From contig BDDD01002653.1 in NCBI GenBank assembly GCA_001972305.1, positions 129,397 through 193,396 of the forward strand: DNA of 64,000 nt, given 5' to 3'. The notes beneath the pieces are model-generated. The model did not search any database and was not told the DNA's origin. It saw nothing but the letters and a program-made list of their open reading frames with translations. This DNA comes from Cephalotus follicularis. Its lineage: Eukaryota; Streptophyta; Magnoliopsida; Oxalidales; Cephalotaceae. This document shows positions 23,803 through 35,733 of the stretch, piece after piece (the first letter of the stretch is position 1; the number at the start of each line of letters is the position of its first letter). Both the position numbers and the translations under genes were made by a program.

Positions 23803-26746
23803 TGTAATACCCCATTCCTTCACGTGCATATTTCGGATTTTAAATTTGATTTATTTGGTTGTGTTGGCATAATGTGTTCTTTGGGTTATGTGATTTTAAA
23901 ATAAGACTTCTCATATTTATTAGAATATGATTATTGGAAAAGCAAAAATTTAATATTTTGTTATTATATGGTTGGCCTATTTTAAATTACGGACTTCGTG
24001 ATATTATAATTTTGGGCTTTTATGTCTTAGGCTAAATAATACCATCTTTGGGCTTTTGCTAAATTATTGGAATAGGGATTATGGGAAAGATAAAATTAAT
24101 TGTTTGTATTATAAATTAGTTTAATTATTAATATGGAAAAAGTGTATTATATTGGAAATAAGATAAATGAATTAGGGCAATTTTATTTTGTTTCTATTTT
24201 CTTCCCTCCCTTTCCCGTTTTTCTTCCTTCTTCCTTACCAAAACTGATTTCTTTCCTTCTTTATCACCCTCAATCCCAAAATTATGCCCTATTTCCACAT
24301 TATATCAGATTTGGATTCCTTTTCTGCATTACCATGACCTAAATTGCCTTTCCCATATTGTATATGTATGCCATTATCCATTGTCTGTGCCTCCATTGTG
24401 TGTCTCTCTCCTGGCAGCCGAATTTGCATAATTAGAAGTTGTTTTTGTCTTCTTTGCTTCATTGAATCAGGTTTGTTATCCTCCATTGATTTGGTTTAGC
24501 ATTTAGTTTTGTGTTAAGGTTATCAAGTCTTTTGCATGTTAGTTGCCAGTATGTTTTGATTTCTGCCATGCATGCTTTGTTAATGTTTTTGGAACTGTTA
24601 GTAAGCCCTGATGAACCTTATATAAGCTGTAATCTGGTGTTAATAATTAATGGTTGGAAATTCGGATAGTAATTTGGCTATATGACTATGTGTATAATAA
24701 ATTGAAACTAGCTTCTTTGTAAAGAAAGATCAACCATTGCATAATTCTGGATGTTTAAATGCCACGGTTAAGTCACATAAGACCTATATAAGTGTTTAAA
24801 ATCATATGGTAATGTAGTAAAAATGGTTTTGACAGAAAATTGGAATTGAAACTGCTGTGTTTTGCTGTTCTGTTGCCAGAACAGTCGACTGCCTCTTGAA
24901 ACAGTCGACTGTTTTATCTTGCACAATCGACTGGACCCCTGTCACAGTCGACTGGATTCAACCTAGTATGAGTAGTCGGATGCCTATGCCACACAGTCGA
25001 CTGCCACCTTTGAGTAGCCGACTGGATCTTGATACAGTCGACTGGAATTGTCCAGAAAAATTTCTGGTTTTAAGTTTTGTAATTCGTTTGTCCGTCTAAT
25101 GATTTAGAGTCTATTTTAAACAGTATTAAGTGACTGTTTGATGTTTGGAAGTGATATTTGAATGCTTATATGAATGATATTGCATCTTTTAGATTTTTGT
25201 GCTTCGAGGGACTTTTAAAATTGTTGATCAATTCACCTATCTTTGTTGTAATCGCTTAAGGTACGGATGTTTCGTTCCTTGACACTCTCCTACTGTTTTT
25301 ATAGTAAAAAGATAGTTTTACTTTATAGATAACGTACATATTCTATCATTCTCCGGTTATCTGATTTTATTGAAACTGTCCTATTTTACTTTATAATTAA
25401 TGTACAAAATTCTATCATTCCTTGGTTAATTGATTATCAAACTAAAATCAGTTTTATTCTATGATCTCGTTTTATAGACTTGATTATGTTTTATATGTTA
25501 CGTAAATAAATTGGTTTTTGACATTTTATGAAATTAAATGTTCCTAATTATATTTTTATGCTAAGATACGGTACGATATATTGTGAAATAATCATCTCTT
25601 TACAGTGGAAAAATAAATGAGTTAATGCTTGTAATGATTTTGCTATGTCCAGAAAATGTTTAGAAAATGCGTTTACGTTTTTAATTTGTTTTTAGAAATA
25701 AAACAATGTTTTTGAAATAAGTTTAATACACAGAGATATTTCCTACCTACAGAGGTACCATAGGCACGTCGTGGGCCTGGCACGGGGACATGACACTTCC
25801 GTAGCAGTGTGATGCGACTACGGCGTCTCTCTATGTTTTGAATAAGTCCCATGAGGTGGATTTATGGATCTGATTTTGTGATAGAGGCGTATGGGTATAC
25901 TCTAGTATCTGATATGTTAAGGATATGGATTTTGGGGATTGATTGTGTAGTGCCGTACACGTCCTTCCGTTTCGCATGTGGGCCTCGCAAACCCCTTGCA
26001 ACTTCGCATATGTGTATGCACTTTGGATCTCGGTAATGAGATTTCAGAATCGGATAAGTCTCTGTTTGTTGTTTTTCGTTTTGAATATGTTTTGGGGTTT
26101 TGAACTTAGATTATGTTTTAAAATTGAATAACATTTTTAAAATTAGATATTCTTTTTAAATTGATTGTATGACTACTTACCTTCACTCTTTTTGAAAATA
26201 ATGTTAATTTATTTTTATGCATGAAGTATATGATACTTAAAGATTCGGGTATTTTTCTATCTCATAAATTATCGTTTTATGTTTTATGATTCTATATCCG
26301 TACTGAGGTTTGCTCAGCCACGTTTTTGTTTCCATGCGGCAGGTACTATGGGACAGCATCCGGGCAATGTGTGATGAGCGAGATGTCACCTATAATAAGG
26401 ATTACTTAGGGGATGGACTTGTTTTTGCTTAGTTATTTTACGGTCATGTTAGGACCCCTATTTGAACAATATTATGTCTTTTAGTTTATGACTTAGAATT
26501 ATGTTTAAGCTTTTGGTTCATGCTTAACCTTCCAGACTATGATGTTAAGTTTTAGATCATGAATAAAATTTTCAGAGTATTTATTAGATTATATGTTTGT
26601 TATGTTTAGACCATCACGCAAATTTTGAATAAAAGATGAGTTAGTATTTTGATAAAAAGAATAAAATTGAGCCATGTTATACGATAGGTTATGTTTAGTC
26701 TCGGATTAGGAACCGTAACGACTCCCTCCGAATCGGGGGTGTTACA
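23803..26746 (+). mobile_element. Solo gypsy LTR K (TSD GAAAA) in the integrase of B
   Basis: It starts TGTAATACCCC and ends GGGGGTGTTACA, flanked by GAAAA at 23798-23802 and 26747-26751. Unlike B it lies in plus orientation. No coding sequence lies between its ends. It carries a cluster of ACAGTCGACTG units (24880-25052) and a CTGAG/CTCAG stem-loop (26303-26317). A fragment of the same family's 3' end is present at 45618-46011. Confidence 0.9.
24880..25052. repeat. ACAGTCGACTG palindrome cluster in LTR K
   Basis: Eight to nine units lie within 170 bases; five are the perfect palindrome CAGTCGACTG and others differ by one or two bases. Spacing is about 20 bases. The core is GTCGAC again, but the flanks differ from the B and X type. 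Confidence 0.85.
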
Positions 26747-26751
26747 GAAAA

Positions 26752-27060
26752 CCTTCCTGAGAAGAAACCTTTAGAAATACATGATCTCTAACATCAAAAT
26801 CAACGGTCTCCTTTTCACAGTATCAACATAGCTCTTCTGCCGACTTTGCGCTGCAAGCAATCTCACCTTAACAATCTTGACTTCCCTTGAAGTCTTAGCC
26901 ATAAGATCCGACCCAAGCAATGGTCGTTCACTAACCTTGTCCCAACATATGGGTGGTCTATACATCGGTTATACTCTTTGGTTGTGACCATTCTTGGATA
27001 ACCTCAGTCTCAGATGGTCCATCGCCAAACCTTCCCTAGGCACTATGTGATCAACACAGA
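26752..27060 (-). pseudogene. Element B integrase core fragment
   Basis: The minus strand reads PPICWDKVSERPLLGSDLM, then TSREVKIVKVRLLAAQSRQKSYVDT and RPLILML. This is the well-conserved end of the plant gypsy integrase core, before its C-terminal domain. Solo LTR K separates it from the C-terminal domain. Fossil. Confidence 0.85.
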
Positions 27061-27620
27061 TCAAATGATTGAGTCAAACTCACACTCACCGGATTTGGCA
27101 TACAATTGCTGCTTTATGGGAATCTGCAAAACAAACCTCAAGTGGTATGCACGCTCTTATTCATTCCTTGAATATATCAATAGGCCAACAATGAATGTTA
27201 CGACTAACTGATCCAGGTATGGTCGGGACACATCATTCATTAATGATATGGATATTTCCGGTGTATTGGTAACATCAAGCGGCATCACCAGAAACTCATA
27301 ATGACCATATCGCATTCGAAAAGCGGTCCTTTAGATATCTCCTTCCCGTACTCTCAACCGATGATAACCCGATCTCAAGTCGAGTTCAGCAAATACCTTT
27401 GATCCCTGTGACTGATTGAACAATCCCTCAATAGGTGAAAGAGGATACTTGTCCTTAATCGTCACTTCATTCAGCATCTGGAGTCAATACAAAGTCTTGT
27501 CAACCCATGATTGACAACCATTCGACACAATCCACTTTGATATGATACGATTCGTACCCATTTATCACATTAATAGGAGTCTAGAAGTTGGCTAGGCCTA
27601 TATGTTGTCCCATATCAACA
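27060..27620 (-). pseudogene. Element B reverse transcriptase fragment
   Basis: Minus-strand RT words are seen in order: (V)TIKDKYPLSPIEGLF (about 27420-27480), FAELDLRSGYHRLRVREGDI (about 27340-27400), [11 protein letters not shown] (about 27290-27320), and [11 protein letters not shown] (about 27215-27245). These match the palm region of Ty3/gypsy RT. The catalytic YxDD block, the rest of RT, and RNase H are not clearly legible. Broken. Confidence 0.75.
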
Positions 27621-27829
27621 TATACGTATATGGTCATTCATTTGCTCAGCTACCTCAACCATCATTCAATCATTCATTAGACCATTAGGTCAATCATTCT
27701 TTAACTCTCGTACTTGCTATCTAGCCCCCGAAGGTTCTAACTTAATATCCATCTGTATCCACTCAATCACTACTTTAGATAATCCAATCAATCAAAACAA
27801 TTTCGATCAATAACAATACAATGTATGTG

Positions 27830-28792
27830 AGTAAGAGTGAAGACCTTACCTCTCATGATGGTTTTCCCGATATCTCTCCTTTGTGAAGGTCCAGCTATAG
27901 CACCGCCATTACTCGCAGGTCCAGTAGGCACTGTCACTTCTCTTTTTGGACAATCCCTCGTAAAATGTCCGGATGCTCCGCACTTCATGCACAACCCATT
28001 TTTCTACCAACAATCCTCCAACTGATGGCTTTGACGGCCACAATGAGAACAAGCTTCAGATCTAGCATTGCTCTCCTGACTAGGAGTACCTTGTGTAGCA
28101 TTCTCCTGAGATCTATTCTTCGATGATTTAGTTGGAGAACCACTACCTTCCCACTTCGACGAAGCTGGTATGGACTGTGTAGAGGCTTGTTTAGTCTATT
28201 GTATACGAGCCCTCTCAGCACGGTCTTCGTCTGATATGCTCTCCAACAATCTCACTTTCTGAGTGACTTGTACAAAAGTCCCTAACTCCATAGCTCTAAT
28301 CCTTGAATGAAGATCCTATTGTAGACCTCTCAAGATCCTGCGAATTTTCTTCTCTTCATCAGCTACCCGATAGGGTGAGTGTCTGGCTATCTCCCTGAAT
28401 CTGGGTTGATATTTTGCCATAGTCATTTCACCTTGATGTAGCTCTAAGAGTTCTGTCTTCCTTCGCTCTTATTTGATTTGGGGTAGATAAGAGTCAAGGA
28501 ACTCCCTCTGAAACCTCTCCCAAGTACTACCGAGCCCAGCTGACTCCCACTTTGCTTCGACCATCTCCCACCAGTGAGTGGCCTCGCCCCAAAACTGATA
28601 GACAACAAACTTCAATTTCTGGTCATCATTGCAATTTATAACTTCAAAGATCTTCTCCAGATCTTGCAACAATCTCTCAGCAATGGTAGCATCAAGCTCC
28701 CCTTTGAAACTGGGAGGATTCTGTCTCATGAATCTCTCAAGGATCCCCCCAAAGGGGTTACCGTCATCATGGGCACCATGGGAATGAGCCAT
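27830..28792 (-). pseudogene. Element B gag fragment with zinc knuckle
   Basis: The best frame (28469-28792, minus, 107 codons) reads MAHSHGAHDDGNPFGGIL, then NPPSFKGELDATIAERLLQDLEKIFEVINCNDDQKL and a GEATHWW segment. This is the retrotransposon gag capsid domain of chromoviruses. Toward lower coordinates a CX2CX4HX4C zinc knuckle (CMKCGASGHFTRDC, about 27950-27991) would bind RNA, and a second histidine/cysteine motif lies near 28030-28060. The start codon lies 27 bases from the copia E insertion, so E sits in the leader. Broken. Confidence 0.85.
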
Positions 28793-28818
28793 GTGCTGAG
28801 GCTATGCTTAGGCATACA

Positions 28819-29508
28819 TGTTAGATTAGGGTGTCCCTGCAAGCCACGAGAAGGCTGCAGACATGTGTACTTTACATATGACACACTCTCGAATCGTACA
28901 TTCTTAGTTCCATTCGTGTTCTATTGTGCATATTCAGTAAAGATTGGCATCTGGCTATATGTATTATCCCATATCGCCTCAACGAATCAGTTGATCATCA
29001 TGTCAACTGAATACACATATAGCGCCATGTCCGTAAAGGGTTGGATCTCATGCCTGAGAGGTTATGAGAATGAGATCCTTACTCCATTGTAACAAAAGTT
29101 CCAAGTCATGGGTTCACTTTCTTAGGGCAATTGATGAACCGCAAAGACTTGTCGTATTATGCTTCCTCCCAATTTCAGGGAGGATGGATCATCTCATTAC
29201 CATTTGGGTTTCATCCTGAATCTAATGCGGGGTGCGTGCAGAGGCACGGCACTGAACCGACCCACTATAAGTTTTCTATTTGGAGAGTCAACACCTCTGT
29301 CAATAGAGTTCCTATTGTCGAGGTAGTGCTTAGTCAAAGGTGACTAGTAGATCATACGTGATTCACGTTGTATCGTTAGACCTGAGCGACTGACATAAGT
29401 TGTGTAGTAACTGCTTGGCTTTGATTTCCGCCTTCCCCAGCACTAGCCACGTGCTGGCAAAAGGGTTGTCTTTGGGCCTTGTGGGAGCTACATTTAGATG
29501 TATGGGCG
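28819..29508 (+). repeat. 5' LTR of E, first part
   Basis: It starts TGTTAGATTAGGG and matches the first 690 bases of the C and E 3' LTRs. It stops at GGGCG where gypsy piece L begins. Confidence 0.85.
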
Positions 29509-29781
29509 TGTCACACCCCGTTTGCAAAAAAACGCAGCATTTAAGCGGTAAAGGCAATTAACATAAAATACAGCTCATGCAAAACCGTGAAATTCAAAAC
29601 TTTTCCAAGCATAACAGTTGCGGAAGCATAAAAGAACATAAGCTGTCAACACGTAACGTACGTCCCATACCACACGCTACACAAATACAGGTCATAAAAG
29701 TTAATCGCCCATAAAACGGAGCGTGAACAATACAGTACGATATAAAATTTCCTTCATAAACAGAACCATAAAGATGGCATA
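29509..29781 (-). repeat. Gypsy LTR fragment L
   Basis: The start TGTCACACCCCG and following words (GCGGAAGCATAAAAGAACAT, ATCGCCCATAAAACGGAGCG) parallel the first 270 bases of the B LTR (left edge in plus coordinates). It is therefore a related minus-oriented gypsy LTR. Element M begins inside it, after GCATA. Confidence 0.7.
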
Positions 29782-31012
29782 TGTAACACCCGAGTTTTTT
29801 TCGCAAAATGTAAGATTACGATTTTAATGTGATCTTATTATGGAATTATTGAGAATAGTGAAATTCTTGAATTTGATGATGTTTTCCACTTTGAGGGGTT
29901 GAGTTTTGAAAGAGGAATGATAAGGAAATGTTCTAAGGCATTTCGCATTTAAAGCCACAATTATGATGCTCGAAACGGCTAATAAAGTCTATTTTAATGC
30001 GCGACAGTAAGGCCCTATGTTCGCATTATTATTACGATTATTTTGGTTGTCGTTTGGATTATTTTGGTCGCAATTTGCGGAATAATCGGGACCCAGGCTT
30101 TAGTATTTTGTCCGTAAATACTAAAGTAGAAGCAGAAATGTTATAAAGGAGGGGGAACACACACGGGCGCATCACGCGCCCGTGCATGAAGAAAACGCAG
30201 GCGCACAAAGCGCCTGCATCTGGTGAAATAGAAACAGAGAGAGGGAGAGAGTGATCGGGAGAGAGAGGGAGAGAGGACGCCGGGGACGACGCCGGAGGCA
30301 GCCACGTGACCGGGGGAGGACGGCGGACCACCTAGGCGCACCGGCCGAAGGTAACTCTTCCTTTCCTCTTCTCTTTTTCTTCTTTTCTTCTTCTTCACCG
30401 CCACTGTCGCCGCCTCTGCCGTGCGTTTCCGACGCCGGCAGCGTCGCGGATGGTATGGGTTGTGGTCTAAATGGCCTGCTCTATCCATTTCGACCACCGT
30501 TGTGGCGTTTCACGGCCGGGATCGGCCGGTATGTGTTCGCTGAGTCGACTCAGCGAGTCGACTCACGGTCGCCTGAGACACGACGTTTAGCGCCGAGTCT
30601 TGGCGAGTCAAGGGCAGGGATGTGTTAACCAGGTGATTGTGTGTCGTTTTTGGGTGTTGATCGGACCTGTCGAGGTCCGGCGAGTTGACTCAGTGAGTCA
30701 CGACTCGCTGATTACGATTTTCCGCTGTGTAAGGTTATATGATTAGTGATGTACCAATGTAAAGGTATTAGAAATGATCATGATAATGAGAATATGACAT
30801 TTTGAAATTGATGTTTCAAAGATGAAAGTATACGCGATCCTGTGAAGTTATTAAGTAATAATGTTAGATTTTAAATCTAAGTTAAGATTAAAAGATATGA
30901 AATGGATCGTTGAATAATTAATGATTTGACGGTCAAAGGTTACACCCACGTAACGCACCGATCTTCGGAGCTCGCTTTGAGCTTAAAGCGGACTCGGGTC
31001 GGGGGCGCTACA
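29782..31012 (+). repeat. 5' LTR of gypsy M (1231 bp)
   Basis: It has TG...CA ends with a primer site five bases on. The middle is GC-rich (30150-30700), with GAGTCGACTC palindromes (about 30541-30572) and GAGTCA/TGACTC words resembling the GC-rich block of the copia C/E LTR. The frames there look like chance frames. Confidence 0.85.
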
Positions 31013-31425
31013 AGAATGGTATCAGAGAATTGATTTGTTATAATTTTGGTGACTAGTACTGATACCGGAAATGGTATTAGAGAGATTTTGGTGACTAGTA
31101 TTGTGATTAATGTTGATACCAAAAATGAAATCAGAGAATTGATTTCAAACTATGTGGAGATAATTGTTGATCTGAATTCTTTGGATTATCGAGAATGGTG
31201 TTAGAGAATTGATTTTATGATATTTGAGGACAGTAATGGTATTAGAGAGATTTTATCAGAGAGTTTGATATTATTATGGAATATTAAGAGTTTGATATTG
31301 TTATATCAGAGAGATTTTGGTGACTAGCAATTGTGATTGATGTTAATACCAGGAATGGTATCAAAGAAATTTTGGTGTCCAGTATTGTGATTGATGTCGA
31401 TACCAGTAATGGTATGAGAGAGTTG
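31013..31425 (+). repeat. Seven-fold repeat of the primer-binding-site motif in M
   Basis: AATGGTATCAGAG-like units start at 31015, 31070, 31124, 31194, 31235, 31354 and 31408, each with one to three differences. Four are preceded by (G/A)ATACC, giving a small GATACC...GGTATC hairpin. Text such as TTTTGGTGACTAGTATTGTG recurs between them. Only the first lies in the normal primer-site position. Confidence 0.85.
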
Positions 31426-31937
31426 ATTTTGTTATAATTGAGGATATGATATGTGTGGAAATATTTTCCGATCTGATTTCTTTAGATGTCATTAAAGATT
31501 GAATTAGATCATCTGGAGACTAGTACATGATTTAATGGTTAGGAATGAGGAACTTCACAAAGAGAAAGAAATTTTAAGAAGGATCATAGCGAAGAATAGA
31601 GATGAATTGTATATTCGCTTGTGGAAGAAGCGTATAGATAGAAGTTAGTAAGGAAGAATGAATGCCTTCGAAAAGTTAAGTCAGGTCTGAAAATTCTTTT
31701 GAGATATTTACGGGGAATGAAGGAAATAGTTATTCGAGAGATTAGAGAAAATTTGTTAATGATGATATGGCGTATCTAAGAAAAGATACCCAATGATGAA
31801 GAGTCTAGCGATGATGACTAGAATGATTATGAAGGAGCTTTATGTAAGAATGGAATAGTGAATGTAAGACATGTGCAAAAAGGTGTAGATGTTAGTTCTT
31901 TGTAAGGTCTTGAGTAGAATTGTCTAAGGCTAAGGTT

Positions 31938-32560
31938 AACTCATAAGTAGTAACAAGATGGCTGACGCGAGGAAAGATCGTAGTCAAGAAGGAACGGGAA
32001 TGTACAAGAGGACGGAGAAGATGATTCTCTAAATGCAGTATTGAATCGATTGGCTCGAGTTATTACTGATAACAACGGTAATGACCATAACGCTTTGCCA
32101 GCGAGGCCTACTCTAGAGTAGTTCGCGAGATAGATTCGAAGAACTTTTCGTGAACGGTAGGTCCTATGGAAGGGAAAGCATGGGTTCAAGGAAACAAAAA
32201 GATCTTCAGAACCTTGAATTGCACGGATGGTCAGAAAGAAGAGTTTTTGATCTATACGTTGGAAGGAGAAACAGATCAATGGTAGAACATAATCGAGAGG
32301 ACGAAGACATGTCAGAAGTTAGAAGTGATGACATGGGAAAGGTTTAAGGAAATATTAATGGACTAATATTTTCCTCAGATGATGAAGGATAAAATGGAAG
32401 AAGATTTCCCTTTGATTGGAAGAAGGTAAGTCTGAATCGGTAGCTCGCTATGATGCAAATTTTACAAGGTTGTCTCAATAAGCTACCACATGATGTCAAC
32501 GGAACAAAGAAGAACAAATAGGTTTTGCATGGGTTTAAAACCCAACGTTCGAGGATTGTT
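31938..32560 (+). pseudogene. Element M gag fragment
   Basis: The plus strand holds words of a gypsy gag capsid domain: (K)IFRTLNCTDGQKEEFLIYTLEGETDQWW at about 32190-32275, then TWERFKEILMD and FPQMMKDKME to about 32400, and RFCMGLKPNVRGLL near 32525-32560. An ATG with a short basic start lies at about 31961. This is the structural protein of the element. Broken in several places; no zinc knuckle is seen before N. Confidence 0.75.
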
Positions 32561-32829
32561 GAGTAATTGTATTGTTGCGGATTAGAAGTGCCATTAGTTG
32601 GTTGGATTGGCGGTGATTGTGTTTAGGTGAATGACTGAGGTATGATTGAACGAAGTGACAGTGAGGGCTATAAACTATATAGCGGCTAAGTGACCGACCG
32701 AGGAAGCCGAAATGGCTAAGCGATTGATCGAATGGATTGGGAAGCATAAGTGTTGTATGAATAGCTTCCGTATTGAATAGTGATTGGTCAAGATAGAATA
32801 TGAATGGTCATTGTGAATGGATAGTGTGT

Positions 32830-33565
32830 GAATGACCAGTGTATCGTCATCGATCATATCGAATTGTTTTTGATCATATCGTATCGAATGGACCGTTAAG
32901 GCTACTCCGTCGACGCTTTGGACTGCTGGAACAATATCAGAACTTGTTTTTAAGAGCCATTCTTTATGCAACAAGTTCCAACACTTCTCCAACGGATCTA
33001 TTTCTTCACCAACGGCTAGAAACTAAATGAAGCTATAAATACAAGCCAAGAAACAAGATCAAAAAACTTGAACACAACATTTGATCAATTCAACATCTAA
33101 GCTCAACTTGCACACTTACAAAGAGAAAAGAACATCAAGCTCTTGCTAAACACTTTCATATCCAAAGATTGTATCTAGATTACACTTTCACATCCAACAT
33201 ATTGAGAGGTTATTGTAAACACAACACACTTCACATTTATCATTCTTTGTACTTGAGGGGAGTGAACCCTTGTTAGGTGTTTATTGATTTACACCCGGAA
33301 GTTAAATCAATTGTAAAGGTGGTTTGCTTTGATTTGCACCCGTAAGCCGAAAATCAAAGATTGCTAGGGGATTCTAGTGGAAACTCAAGGGGCTCTTGAG
33401 AAAGTGGACGTAGGCACGGTTTTGCCGAACCACTATAAATTTGTTTGCACTCTCTATCCCTTAACTCCTTATTTATTTGTTCTTGTGTGCTTGTTTAGTT
33501 TCATTGCTTAATTTGTATTTTCCGCATACAAAGTTATTAGTTAAAGGTTGCCATACATTCCAACA
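32830..33565 (+). repeat. Copia-type LTR N (3' part), left edge uncertain
   Basis: The right end TACATTCCAACA and the preceding text (GTGGACGTAGGCACGG, GCCGAACCACTATAAA, TTTGCACTCTCTATCC) look like the LTR ends of plant Angela/SIRE-type copia elements. A TATA box with an expected downstream transcribed region is present. The left edge is a guess, because the sequence passes gradually from element M. No internal region follows. Confidence 0.55.
33033..33042 (+). promoter_or_regulatory. TATA box of LTR N
   Basis: CTATAAATAC lies about 530 bases before the LTR end, in a context (AACGGCTAGAAACTAAATGA just upstream, AAGCCAAGAAACAAG just downstream) typical of a plant LTR promoter. Inferred from sequence only. 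Confidence 0.55.
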
Positions 33566-34290
33566 CGTCAGGCTGCTGTGACTTGGCGTTCCGTGCTGAG
33601 TCACGGCAAGTCTTGGGTTGGGGTGTGTCGAGCTGGTGTCGCTGATCTATTTGGTGGCTTGGCGGCCGTTGGTGACGAACGGCGAGTCAACCCCGTGACT
33701 CACCGTCGGCCGTTCTTCGCATTCCTGGCCGAGTCTCACCAATTCTCAGCCACCAGTGCGTTCGTCATGGTGTTAGCGTCCACATATGTCAAGGCCGGTC
33801 AATGATGAGTTGACCGTGACTCAATGAGTCTGAACTCAGTGTGTCGCCGCCTCTGGCCGCCGTGTTCTGGAGCGGTTCCGGGCGTGTCTCCTCCAGATTC
33901 GGGTTGAGCAATCTTTTTTGAGTCCGTTGGTGTCAATATCCGACCAAACGTGGACTGCCTGAAAACCGGTGGTGTTACCGGTGACCGGTAGTTGCTACTG
34001 CAAGCGTGTAGTAGCAAAGTGGTGAAGCCTCCAACGTTGGTATGATTGCTTCACTCTTACTTTTATTGTTACCAACGTGTGTTCGGTTTATCTTTATGGT
34101 TTTGCGTGCATGCTTGATTTCGTAATTGTTCGATTGAACATCAAACGGAGATCCTAGGTATATTGGTTTTGGTAGCAAGATCTCAGTGTGAACCTTGACT
34201 TGCTGTCTTGGTGTCTTTTGAAAAATTAAAATTATACACACTAGCATCCTAGATCCAAAATTGACCAGGAGACCCCTCGGGTTTCCAACA
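33566..34290 (+). repeat. 5' LTR of E, second part
   Basis: It begins CGTCAGGCTGCTGTGACTTG, matching the C LTR at about 8722 and the E 3' LTR at about 39906. It ends TTTCCAACA just before the primer site. Confidence 0.85.
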
Positions 34291-35733
34291 AGTGGTATCA
34301 GAGCGATCCGTTTAATTTCAATTGGACTTTAATTTCAGTTTTGGTGGCTATTTTGAAACAATTAAAGCACCTGAAATTCTAGTTTAATTCCCTTCCCATG
34401 GTTGGTTTTATAAAATAAAATATTATTTTTCGGGAAACTAGGTTTTAAATAATCTAATGGGAGCTTTATTGGAATGTCGGCGAACTTGTGGAATTGTTTT
34501 GATTGGCCATCAGAAATTGAAATTGCTAGTGTTTATTTAAAGTCTATAGTGGATGTAGATTTTAAATGTCTTATGCATGATGGTAGGCTATGGGATTGAA
34601 CCTAGCTTTTTGGTTTCTTTTGTGGATGGTTTAATTCGCTTTATTATTATGTACTTTATTTGGTCTGTAATAAGGTTGCCTGCGAGCACCTTTTATTTCC
34701 TTATTTGTTTTATTTCTCTCTCCCTCCATTTTGTATTCTATTCTTTATTTTTAATTGTATTTTGGTAATTTCATTTTGTAAACAAAGAAGAGAAGAATTA
34801 CAAAGGAGCTTGAAGAGGAAGATCAAGGAAGTTACAAGACCAAGTGAAGGCCATGTATGCATGGTGCATTTTGTAATAAAGTAGTATTGAATATTTCACC
34901 TAGGAGACCGAGGGATCACATGCGCTCGTGTGATCACTCATAGATTTAACCCCTGGCCAGGCCATATTTATTTCTAAGAGGGAAATAGGTTGCATAAGAT
35001 GGATGTTTTCTTTTTGCAAACAAATCCAAACACGTCAAGCATGCTAAGTCGTCCAAATGGATTGGAAGATAATTAAAATTATCTAAAACGGCTTTTTGGT
35101 ACTATATAAATTTCGATGAGACCAAATTACTCTAACTTGTGAAATAATAAGTCCATAAACGGTGGGACATAAGGCTGTTCCGTCGTTGGCCTTCCACGAT
35201 TTTCGTTGAATGGTGTGGACATATTGGGGATAGCACTGCCCACCGCAGAGGTCCCCCGTATGACCATTTCCATTCAATTTCAGTGTGAGGTGCACTGGAA
35301 GGAAATAACCATGTTTTGAAACTCTGACAAGCTCCCTTGTGGATAACACAATAGGTTAATTTCTTTGAGGATTGTGGGTTCGGACTTATACCGACTTCAT
35401 ATTATTGGCACAACCCAACGCTGAGGATTATATGGGTCGTGGGGCCAAAACTTGTATCGGATCTTGTATTTTGGGAAAGAGGCCCTAATGCAAATATGAT
35501 GCTTTAAGCCTAACTATTCGCTATTGTGGTTTGTCATGCCCACCGCTGAGACCATGATAGGGAAGGATAGATTCAGATCCCCACTAGGAAGCAAGAGGCT
35601 TATCGAATTCCACATGGAGGTGTGGAATACGATTAGAATAGTGGGAGGAGCCATAATTACAAAAGACCAAGGATTATGGTAATAACATAAATGGAATGAT
35701 CTGTTAATATTCTCTTTCTTTTTCCTCATGTAG
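34291..35733 (+). other. Leader of element E
   Basis: Non-coding; matches the leaders of C and A. It ends in a C/T-rich run and ATGTAG at 35728-35733, the conserved 3' splice-site-like tract before gag. Confidence 0.7.
34293..34304 (+). other. Primer-binding site of E (tRNA-iMet)
   Basis: TGGTATCAGAGC, three bases after the LTR end at 34290. Confidence 0.85.

Larger units (their letters stand above)
29782..32830 (+). mobile_element. Ty3/gypsy element M (plus strand, 5' LTR, leader and gag; right part not found)
   Basis: The 5' LTR runs 29782-31012 (TGTAACACCCGAG to GGCGCTACA). The primer site TGGTATCAGAGA is at 31017-31028. A repeat-rich leader and a gag fragment follow. No protease, RT, integrase or 3' LTR is seen before N begins, at about 32830 (edge approximate). 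Fossil fragment. Confidence 0.75.

Noticed and set aside
30141-30628. Arg/Ser-rich 118- and 125-codon frames in LTR M as genes
   Set aside because: They lie fully inside an LTR with purine-rich repeats and are open on both strands, with no domain seen.
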